Program-made: the position numbers and the translations under genes
Assembly (NCBI RefSeq): GCF_003063375.1
Contig: NZ_NERY01000001.1
Coordinates: 1,426,001-1,490,000 of the forward strand
Direction: 5' to 3'
Source of the DNA: Limnohabitans sp. MMS-10A-178
Lineage (GTDB): Bacteria; Pseudomonadota; Gammaproteobacteria; Burkholderiales; Burkholderiaceae_C
Length of the DNA: 64,000 nt
In this document: positions 17,671-24,331 of the stretch, one piece after another
How the letters are laid out: every line of letters begins with the position of its first letter
Position numbering within the stretch: the first letter of the stretch is position 1
The notes under the pieces: model-generated
What the model was told of the DNA's origin: nothing
Database searches by the model: none
What the model saw: only the letters and a program-made list of their open reading frames with translations

Positions 17671-18825
17671 TTACCAAGCCTTGACTAAACGCAGTTGCAG
17701 ACTTTTGACGACGATGGCATTGCGGCCACCAAAGTTGTCGCTGAATTGCAAATTGAGGCCTGCATCTTTGCCGGGAAGTTTGTAGGACACAAAAGGACCG
17801 AAGCCATTGGTTTTATAGCGGTTGCCGCCAGCTGGCGCACCGGTTCCGGTGTCGTCTGACATTTGCTGTGTGGTGAACACGTTTACGCCATACGCCCAGT
17901 CGCCGGCGACCTTCACGATACCGCCTTCAGCATAAAGAAAATTGCCACTCTTGTAGTCGGTGTCTTTGTTGCGGGTGTTAATGCCATAAGACACCCGGCC
18001 TGCGATGCTAACGCCGGCATCCCAATTAGAGTCTGAGTGCTTGGGGTTCAAGTTGTAAGTCACGGCAACGCCGGGTCGCAAGGTGTAGAAGTTGCCAAAG
18101 CCAGGGTTGGGGCCGCGAGTTTTGTCATAGGAGCCTGTTGGAACAAACAGCGACACACCCGCAGCGACCTTCAGGCGATCGGCATGTCGGATCCACACAG
18201 TTGACAACTCAGCGTCGCCCATGCCGGAGACTTCAAGATTTTGGGGAACGCTGGCTGCATTAACCCGTTTTTGAACTTCCGCGTTGGCCATGACTGTTCC
18301 ACCGTTGAGCTGCGCCACCACAGTGGCAGGCAAAGGCGGCGTGGTGGCTGCAGGCGTCAGGACTCCAGCAGGTTGTGTGACGATGTAAGAGCGCTTTTGC
18401 TTGATGAAAGGCAAGTTGATTGCAAAAACCATATGACCATTGCCATAGGTGCTCTCGGTGAGATAACCACCCACCAAATTCAACTGTGTTTGGTCTTGGT
18501 TGAATGCCAAGCTGCCAGCTGGGAAAACTACTTTGTAGGGCAGTGTTGGGTTCAATTGAATGGGTGAAATGGGGGGCGGTGCTACGTCGTTTCCAGAAGC
18601 ATCTGCAATTTTATAAATTTGCAATTGGGTGAGACTGGCCGTTCCAAAAAAACCGGGCTTGTCTGCACTTACTGCCATCTCACCGCCAAAGGCACCCACA
18701 GGAGCCTGTCGCAATTTAAAACTCTCAGCAGCTTGGGCGTTCAAACCACAGGTCAGTAGCGCGACCCAAGGCAGTGTCGCAAAAACGAGCTGGCGGGGCG
18801 TTGCTTTGTGCAGGGAATCGGTCAT
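17671..18825 (-). CDS. Outer-membrane beta-barrel channel, MetA-pathway/phenol-degradation family (PF13557)
   Basis: A 384-residue exported protein with a signal peptide (hydrophobic VFATLPWVALLTCGLNAQA, cleavage after AQA). It has alternating beta strands ending in an aromatic-terminated last strand (LQLRLVKAW), as in outer-membrane barrels. The C-terminal two thirds resemble the MetA-pathway-of-phenol-degradation family, thought to import hydrophobic aromatics. The ATG at 18825 is preferred because GGAGA lies just upstream; a longer frame from 18873 would run into the promoter. It is divergent from the TetR gene, and a palindrome fills its promoter spacer, so TetR repression is likely. Confidence 0.8.
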   Translation of the reverse strand: MTDSLHKATPRQLVFATLPWVALLTCGLNAQAAESFKLRQAPVGAFGGEMAVSADKPGFFGTASLTQLQIYKIADASGNDVAPPPISPIQLNPTLPYKVVFPAGSLAFNQDQTQLNLVGGYLTESTYGNGHMVFAINLPFIKQKRSYIVTQPAGVLTPAATTPPLPATVVAQLNGGTVMANAEVQKRVNAASVPQNLEVSGMGDAELSTVWIRHADRLKVAAGVSLFVPTGSYDKTRGPNPGFGNFYTLRPGVAVTYNLNPKHSDSNWDAGVSIAGRVSYGINTRNKDTDYKSGNFLYAEGGIVKVAGDWAYGVNVFTTQQMSDDTGTGAPAGGNRYKTNGFGPFVSYKLPGKDAGLNLQFSDNFGGRNAIVVKSLQLRLVKAW

Positions 18826-18844
18826 GGGTGTCTCCAAAATAGTT

Positions 18845-18873
18845 ATTTGATCAGTACACATGTGTATTGACAA
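18845..18873 (-). promoter_or_regulatory. Promoter of the outer-membrane channel gene with operator in the spacer
   Basis: Read leftward, -35 TTGTCA (18873-18868) and -10 TCAAAT (18850-18845) are separated by exactly 17 bases. The perfect palindrome TACACATGTGTA (18855-18866) occupies that spacer. A repressor bound there would block the polymerase. The divergent TetR gene starts at 18967. The -10 matches consensus at four of six positions, so the promoter call is moderate. Confidence 0.6.
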
Positions 18874-18966
18874 TTCACTCTAGCACAGCAAAGATCAATG
18901 CATGTCTAGGGTTTTCGCTAGCGAGTGCAAATTTGGGAGGCGAACAGACATGCTTCAAAATAGGGC

Positions 18967-19596
18967 ATGACACGCATGGACACACCAGATCAAAATCACA
19001 AAACCAAATCGATGGCACCGGAGGCCGCTCGTTTGTCGCGAGACAATTGGCTAGACGAAGCTTTCAAGGCGGTGGTGGCGGGTGGCTTTGAGAATGTCAA
19101 AGTTCTGGCCATAGCAGAAAAGCTCAAAGTCACTCGGGGCAGTTTCTACTGGCACTTCAGCGATCACGCCGACTTGATTAACAGCTTGCTCATGCGCTGG
19201 AAATTGTCCCAACTCGAATTGGATGAAAAACTTAAATCGCACCGAAGCCACAATCCGATTCAAGATTTGGAATTTGTGGTGGACGCAGCTTTTAACCAAG
19301 CGGGCTCAGAACTCGAAAATCTTCGCTTCGAGCAAGCCTTGAGGGCTTTGAGTCATTTGCATGCAGGTGCTGCGCAAATGTTGGTGGAAGTGGATGCTGA
19401 ACGCATGAATTTGTTTGAGTCCAAATTTTTGGTAATTGTTAAAGACAAAGCCAAGGCGCGTGATTTGGCTGCGTTGCTTTATTTGGCCATTGTGGGCGGT
19501 TATCAGGCTTTGAGTCGACCCGTGAATCCACCCAACATCAGAGCTTATTTGCAAGGCTTGATTTCAAATTATTTGGTTTTGAAGCAGGTTACTTGA
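18967..19596 (+). CDS. TetR-family transcriptional regulator
   Basis: A 209-residue TetR-type repressor. The N-terminal helix-turn-helix lies around residues 38-63 (VLAIAEKLKVTRGSFYWHFSDHADLI), and a helical C-terminal ligand and dimer domain follows. It is divergent from the outer-membrane channel gene, with a palindrome between them at 18855-18866, the usual layout for a TetR repressor and its target. A second palindrome with the same TACA-N4-TGTA core lies at 8652-8663. The effector is probably a substrate or product of the sulfatase/dehalogenase region, by position only. Its stop is five bases from the convergent DUF1254 gene. Confidence 0.9.
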   Translation: MTRMDTPDQNHKTKSMAPEAARLSRDNWLDEAFKAVVAGGFENVKVLAIAEKLKVTRGSFYWHFSDHADLINSLLMRWKLSQLELDEKLKSHRSHNPIQDLEFVVDAAFNQAGSELENLRFEQALRALSHLHAGAAQMLVEVDAERMNLFESKFLVIVKDKAKARDLAALLYLAIVGGYQALSRPVNPPNIRAYLQGLISNYLVLKQVT

Positions 19597-19601
19597 GTCT
19601 C

Positions 19602-20984
19602 TTAGTTCAGTCGTTCCATCGCGGGCATTTTCCAGGGACCGTTCAATGCCCTGTCTTCTGGCCAATACAAACGTGCATTGAGTAAAAACGGTGCGCCCTT
19701 TTGAACGGGCAGCCAATTGGCATGGGCTTCTTTGGAATCGGGTGGCGTAGCTTGTATCCAAATGTCCAATGAACCATCTGCATTGAATACCAATGGATCT
19801 CTGTCACCCAGGGCAAATCGTTGAATGGGGTTGTCCAATAAAAACTCATCTGCACCATAAGCTGTGATGGACCAAAAAGCTTTGACGGGTGGCAAGGCTT
19901 TGGCCGCAAAATGCATGCGATATCGATGCTGGCCATTCAGGGGTTTTCCTTCGTGGTCTAGTGCAGTGTTGGGGTAGATGGCGTCTTCTGGCAAGTTGGC
20001 CCCAAGCCCCACCATGGCCACAGCAGCCCGCGTGTTGTAGTCGGAGCCATAGCGGCCTAAATTCAGGGGCGGAACCGACCAGCTGCCATCCATGGCTTTG
20101 TTGTTCAAAGCCTTCATGACGCGCTGGTGAGCAATCCAGCGACCTAAGGCAAAACTCAAATGTTGGTGCCATGACATCGCCACTGCTTGGCCTGGCCGAA
20201 TTTCAAGTTGTGCCAGTCGTGCAAGCAATGGTGCATCTGCTGGGGCAGGTGGGTTACTCACCATCAGTTGCATGAGTCGATTGAAAAATTCGAGGGTGCT
20301 CATTGCGTTCATTTGTGCAAGGGGCGGCACTGCGGGTTCAGTACTGACTTGCCAAGCTGGTGACGCCATTTTTTTAGAATCCGTGCCTGCGGATGCTGAG
20401 CCATTGTGGGCATCCCATTTTGTGAGCCTCAGGCGATTTTGCAATTCATGCACCACCGCATAATCTGCTGTGCCGTTGGTTTGCGTTCTGCCAATCAGCC
20501 AAACCATGTCGGTGGGCGATTTGAGGAGCGTCATGTCTTTGGGTACGTTGCCTTGCCATTGCGGTCCGGCTAACAAATAAGTTGCCCCCTGATTGCCTGA
20601 AGTTCTGCTGCCAGGCGATGCAAACACGTTGGTCCATGCATCCATGAAGGGCATCAACTCATATCGCTTGTCGTTGGCGGGCATTTCAAAAACCCACGGA
20701 CCATCTTTCATGCTGATGAATGCCGTGGTGTACAGCGTGTCGACATTGGGGCGAACCACATCTTTGAATTGGGCGTTTGGAAATTGCCTGACCAAGCGCA
20801 ACTGATTTTCAGGCCCGATGTATTTCGCGCTTTGAACCCGCGTAGTTTCCATCATGACCAAGGGGTAGCCATACAAAAAAGCTTCAGCGCCCAGCGTGAT
20901 CTTGTCTTTCAAGACCAGCACCAAGCCTGCGATCAGGACCAGTAAAAGCAGTACCGCAGTGAGTGTGCGTTTGACGATCTTCAT
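19602..20984 (-). CDS. DUF1254/DUF1214 domain-containing protein, membrane-anchored
   Basis: A 460-residue protein with an N-terminal membrane segment (residues ~8-25). A DUF1254 domain (AFLYGYPLVMMETTR, RPNVDTLYTTAFISM) is followed by a C-terminal DUF1214 domain (KAFWSITAYGADEFLLDNP, NARLYWPEDRALNGPWKMP). The pair is usually found together in exported proteins of unknown function. Its ATG overlaps the stop of the FGE gene by four bases (20981-20984), so it is translationally coupled to the sulfatase-maturating enzyme. That suggests a periplasmic role in the same process, but no reaction can be named. Confidence 0.85.
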   Translation of the reverse strand: MKIVKRTLTAVLLLLVLIAGLVLVLKDKITLGAEAFLYGYPLVMMETTRVQSAKYIGPENQLRLVRQFPNAQFKDVVRPNVDTLYTTAFISMKDGPWVFEMPANDKRYELMPFMDAWTNVFASPGSRTSGNQGATYLLAGPQWQGNVPKDMTLLKSPTDMVWLIGRTQTNGTADYAVVHELQNRLRLTKWDAHNGSASAGTDSKKMASPAWQVSTEPAVPPLAQMNAMSTLEFFNRLMQLMVSNPPAPADAPLLARLAQLEIRPGQAVAMSWHQHLSFALGRWIAHQRVMKALNNKAMDGSWSVPPLNLGRYGSDYNTRAAVAMVGLGANLPEDAIYPNTALDHEGKPLNGQHRYRMHFAAKALPPVKAFWSITAYGADEFLLDNPIQRFALGDRDPLVFNADGSLDIWIQATPPDSKEAHANWLPVQKGAPFLLNARLYWPEDRALNGPWKMPAMERLN

Positions 20985-22051
20985 GGCTGATAGATGGTTC
21001 TAAAGCCCAAATGGCTCACCGCTAAATCGTCTTCTTGGGGTTGTCTAGACCCAGCGCGATATCGCATGCAGTAATTTGGGGCGCACAAAAATGAACCGCC
21101 TTTGATCACCCGAACCTTAGGTTGAGAATTAGGTTGAGAATTTGCTTGAAGTGTTTTGAAAATGGGCGGTCGCTGTGCTTCATCGGGATCAAGTCCTTGA
21201 TTGGCACTAGAACCTTGGCTGCTGGAAACTGCGGGCCTGTCTGCTACAAACACATCGGCAGTGAGCTCCCACACATTGCCAACCATGTCAAACAGGCCAT
21301 AGGCATTGGGCGCGTAGCACGCCACAGGTGCTAAGCCTGCAAAGCCATCTTCGCTGGCATTGGCCATGGGAAAAATACCTTGCCAGGTGTTGGCGCTGGC
21401 GGGTTGATCGTGCTGGCCTGGCAATGCCTTGGCACCAGCACGGGCGGCCCATTCCCACTCTGCTTCCGTGGGCAAGCGATGGCCCTTCCATTGGGCATAA
21501 GCTTGAGCATCTTCGTAAGTGATGTGCACCGCAGGAAATTGGCCAAAATTGTCAATGTTTGAGTGAGGCCCGGCTGGTTGCTTCCAATTGGCGCCTGGAA
21601 TGTATTGCCACCACTGGCGCGGATCATCGCCATGCGTGAGCTGAGCGGGTACCTTGAAGACCACAGCGCCCGGTTTGCGCATGTCTTCTGGCAAGTTGGC
21701 CACCAACTGCGGGTTGACAGGACGCTCTGCCACCGTGACATAGCCTGTGGCTTTCACGAAGGCTGAAAATTCTGCATTGGTGACTTCTGTGCGGTCCATC
21801 CAAAAACCTTTGACACGCACATTTCGAACTGGTTTCTCTTCTGGGTAAACACTGTCGCCCATGTCGAAGACGCCATCAGGAATCCAAACCATGCCGGGTT
21901 TGGGTGCAGCCGCAGAAGAGGGTGGTAGCTCGCATTGCAATTTGGCTGGCAGAGCTTGTTTGACAGTGGCTTCTTCGCGTGTCAACCAGAAGCCAGTTGC
22001 GCCCAAAACCAATATGGCTGAGATAGCGATGAACCAATAGCGTGTTGTCAT
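20981..22051 (-). CDS. Formylglycine-generating (sulfatase-maturating) enzyme, membrane-anchored
   Basis: A 356-residue FGE-sulfatase domain protein (PF03781). The N-terminal hydrophobic segment (YWFIAISAILVLGATGFWL, residues 5-23) is a signal anchor. The FGE domain runs from GMVWIPDGVFDMGD (~53) to the end, with RTEVTNAEF, HRLPTEAEWEWAAR and GNVWELTAD. The catalytic pair Cys323 and Cys328 is present in GGSFLCAPNYCMRYR, as in true FGEs that oxidise the sulfatase Cys in CxPxR to formylglycine. FGE-domain proteins without this pair serve other roles, so its presence is informative. Two sulfatases in the region are natural clients. It is the first gene of a leftward pair with DUF1254. Confidence 0.9.
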   Translation of the reverse strand: MTTRYWFIAISAILVLGATGFWLTREEATVKQALPAKLQCELPPSSAAAPKPGMVWIPDGVFDMGDSVYPEEKPVRNVRVKGFWMDRTEVTNAEFSAFVKATGYVTVAERPVNPQLVANLPEDMRKPGAVVFKVPAQLTHGDDPRQWWQYIPGANWKQPAGPHSNIDNFGQFPAVHITYEDAQAYAQWKGHRLPTEAEWEWAARAGAKALPGQHDQPASANTWQGIFPMANASEDGFAGLAPVACYAPNAYGLFDMVGNVWELTADVFVADRPAVSSSQGSSANQGLDPDEAQRPPIFKTLQANSQPNSQPKVRVIKGGSFLCAPNYCMRYRAGSRQPQEDDLAVSHLGFRTIYQP

Positions 22052-22065
22052 GTTGGAAAAAAGCT

Positions 22066-22121
22066 AGCTCAGTTAATGAAGGTCAGTTAAATAAGCTCAG
22101 TTAAACAAGCTCAGTTAAGCA
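22066..22121. repeat. Four tandem copies of a 14-bp repeat at the ftsY 3' end
   Basis: Units starting at 22066, 22080, 22094 and 22108 share the form AGCTCAGTTAA plus three variable bases (second copy AGGTCAGTTAA). The period is exactly 14. The last copy contains the ftsY stop codon and final codons; the others fill the gap to the FGE gene. It looks like slippage-driven amplification of the ftsY terminal codons. Confidence 0.8.
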
Positions 22122-23136
22122 AAGCTTCTGCAAATTCACGCGCATCAAAAGTTTGGAGATCATCCAGTTGCTCGCCCACGCCTATGAAGTAAACAGGAAT
22201 GGCTTTTTCGCGGGCAATGGCGCACAGCACGCCGCCTTTGGCCGTGCCGTCAAGCTTGGTCACAATGAGCCCTGTTAAGCCCAAGGCTTCATCGAAAGCT
22301 TTCACTTGCATCAAGGCGTTTTGTCCAGTGTTGCCGTCAATCACCAGCAAGACTTCGTGCGGGGCTGTGGCATCGGCTTTTTGTACCACGCGTTTGATTT
22401 TTTTCAGCTCTTCCATGAGGTGCAGTTGGGTGGGCAAGCGGCCCGCTGTATCGACCAACACCACATCTCTGCCGCGTGCTTTGCCAGCCGAGACGGCATC
22501 AAAACTCACCGCAGCAGGATCGCCACCTTGTTGGCTGATGATTTCAACCGTATTGCGCTGCGCCCAAACAGCCAGTTGCTCTCGAGCTGCAGCTCTAAAT
22601 GTATCGGCTGCAGCCAATAACACACTGGCCCCTTGGTCTGCCAAGTGGTGAGTGAGTTTGCCAATGGACGTTGTTTTGCCTGCGCCGTTCACGCCCGCCA
22701 CCATCAAGACCATTGGCTTTTGAGAGCCAATGTGAAGCTGCTTTTGCAGTGGCATGAGCAAGTCTGTAATGGCCTCTATGAGCAAAGCTTTGACCGCTGC
22801 AGGGTCGGTGGCTTTGGTGGCTTTGACGCGAGCCTTAAGGTCTTTCAGCAAGTGTTCAGTGGCTTTGACGCCTGTATCGGCCAACAACAAGGCCGTTTCT
22901 AGCTCTTCATAAAGTGCATCATCTAATTGCGTGCCCGTGAAGACGGATGCAATGCTGCCGCCCGTTTTGCGCAAGCCCGCTTTGAGTTTGCTGAGCCAAG
23001 ACTGCCTAGGGGGCTCAGATGGCGCGGCTTGGCCGGCCGCTGTGCTAATTGCCGTCGGCTTTGCTGAGGGGCTGACCACAGGGGTCTTGTCCTGAGCTGG
23101 TTCTGGTTTTGGGGATGAGCGAAAGAATCGGAACAT
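22111..23136 (-). CDS. ftsY: Signal recognition particle receptor FtsY
   Basis: A 341-residue SRP GTPase. A short variable Pro/Ala-rich A-region (to ~45) is followed by the N domain (SWLSKLKAGLRKTGG) and the G domain: G1 GVNGAGKTT (148-156), ADTFRAAAREQL, G3 DTAGRLPT, G4 TKLDGTAKGG. It docks ribosome-SRP complexes at the inner membrane. The start is the ATG at 23136 (MFRFFRSS); a longer frame reaching 23241 would cross the divergent rsmD start. The back-to-back ftsY/rsmD arrangement is common in proteobacteria. Confidence 0.96.
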   Translation of the reverse strand: MFRFFRSSPKPEPAQDKTPVVSPSAKPTAISTAAGQAAPSEPPRQSWLSKLKAGLRKTGGSIASVFTGTQLDDALYEELETALLLADTGVKATEHLLKDLKARVKATKATDPAAVKALLIEAITDLLMPLQKQLHIGSQKPMVLMVAGVNGAGKTTSIGKLTHHLADQGASVLLAAADTFRAAAREQLAVWAQRNTVEIISQQGGDPAAVSFDAVSAGKARGRDVVLVDTAGRLPTQLHLMEELKKIKRVVQKADATAPHEVLLVIDGNTGQNALMQVKAFDEALGLTGLIVTKLDGTAKGGVLCAIAREKAIPVYFIGVGEQLDDLQTFDAREFAEALLN

Positions 23137-23217
23137 ATTGGGCGGTCTGTGAGAGCCTATTCTATGAAAACTTAGGACAAGCTCAAAATCGCCTGACAAC
23201 GCGGTAAGCTTAAGGGC

Positions 23218-23817
23218 ATGCCTACCAAACCCATCAGTCAAGCAGCTATCGGCTCACCTTCGCACGAAGTGCGCATCATTGGTGGCCAATGGAAGCGCAG
23301 CAAAATCAAAGTGATCGATCGACCTGGCCTGCGGCCCACGCCCGACAGAGTGCGAGAAACATTGTTCAATTGGTTAGGCCAAGACCTCACCGATTGGCGC
23401 TGTGTCGATGCATTTGCGGGTACGGGTGCCTTGGGCTTTGAGGCTGCTTCGCGGGGCGCGCAAAGTGTCTTGATGTTGGAGCAAGACGCTCTATTGGTCT
23501 CTCTGCTAAGTCAAACGCGCGAGCGTTTGAAAGCACAGACGGTACAAGTTCAAAAGGGCGACGCCATGATGGCGCTCCAGCGTTTAGCGCCGAGCAGCCT
23601 CGATGTGGTTTTTTTAGACCCACCCTTTGAGGGCTCGCACTTTGAAAATGCTTTGAAGGCTGCAGCCAAAGCCGTTGTGCCTGGCGGGTGGGTGTACCTA
23701 GAAGCCCCCATTCATTGGACAGAAGAGGCCATTCAAGCTTGTGGACTTCAAGCCCAAAAGCACATGAAAGCGGGCGCCGTTCATGCCCACTTGCTGCAAC
23801 GACCAATCGAGGGATAA
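23218..23817 (+). CDS. rsmD: 16S rRNA (guanine(966)-N2)-methyltransferase RsmD
   Basis: A 199-residue methyltransferase with the RsmD opening VRIIGGQWKRSKI and RPTPDRVRETLFNWL. The SAM-binding loop is DAFAGTGALGFEAASRG, and the catalytic motif DPPF is at residues 134-137. It methylates N2 of G966 in 16S rRNA. It is divergent from ftsY and is followed by coaD 26 bases downstream on the same strand, a frequent pair. Confidence 0.95.
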   Translation: MPTKPISQAAIGSPSHEVRIIGGQWKRSKIKVIDRPGLRPTPDRVRETLFNWLGQDLTDWRCVDAFAGTGALGFEAASRGAQSVLMLEQDALLVSLLSQTRERLKAQTVQVQKGDAMMALQRLAPSSLDVVFLDPPFEGSHFENALKAAAKAVVPGGWVYLEAPIHWTEEAIQACGLQAQKHMKAGAVHAHLLQRPIEG

Positions 23818-23843
23818 TCCCTCCAAACCATCAGGAGCTCCTC

Positions 23844-24326
23844 ATGAGTCGCACAGTGACCGCTGTTTATTCTGGAACTTTTGACCCCATTACTTTGGGT
23901 CATGAGGATGTGGTGTACCGCGCCTCTCAAATGTTTGACAAAGTGGTGGTGGCTGTGGCCACTGCACACCACAAAAAAACCATGTTTACTTTAGATGAGC
24001 GTTTGGCCATGGCGCAAGAGCTTACTCAATATTTGAGCAACGTCACGGTTTTGCCTTTCACAGGATTACTGTGCGATTTTGTGCAAAGCCAAGGCGCGCG
24101 TGTCATTGTGCGAGGTTTGCGCTCAGTCACTGACTACGATTACGAAACGCAAATGGCCGGTATGAATCGGCATTTGGCACCCGAAGTTGACACCGTCTTT
24201 TTGCACACCAGTGCCTCGGTACAGCACATTAGCAGCACCTTGGTCAGAGAAATTGCCACCTTGGGTGGCAAGGTGGAAGGGCTTGTCTCTCCCGCCGTTT
24301 TGAAGGCCCTGCAAGCCAAGCGCTGA
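23844..24326 (+). CDS. coaD: Pantetheine-phosphate adenylyltransferase
   Basis: A 160-residue nucleotidyltransferase with the dinucleotide motif YSGTFDPITLGH, then VRGLRSVTDYDYE and the C-terminal ISSTLVREI motif. It transfers AMP from ATP to 4'-phosphopantetheine in coenzyme A synthesis. The ATG at 23844 is fixed by an AGGAG Shine-Dalgarno. A longer frame overlaps rsmD and is discarded. Confidence 0.96.
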   Translation: MSRTVTAVYSGTFDPITLGHEDVVYRASQMFDKVVVAVATAHHKKTMFTLDERLAMAQELTQYLSNVTVLPFTGLLCDFVQSQGARVIVRGLRSVTDYDYETQMAGMNRHLAPEVDTVFLHTSASVQHISSTLVREIATLGGKVEGLVSPAVLKALQAKR

Positions 24327-24331
24327 ATGCG

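Noticed and set aside
22066..22121. Possible CRISPR-like array at the ftsY 3' end
   Set aside because: The 14-base units are directly adjacent without unique spacers and there are no cas genes; it is a simple tandem repeat.
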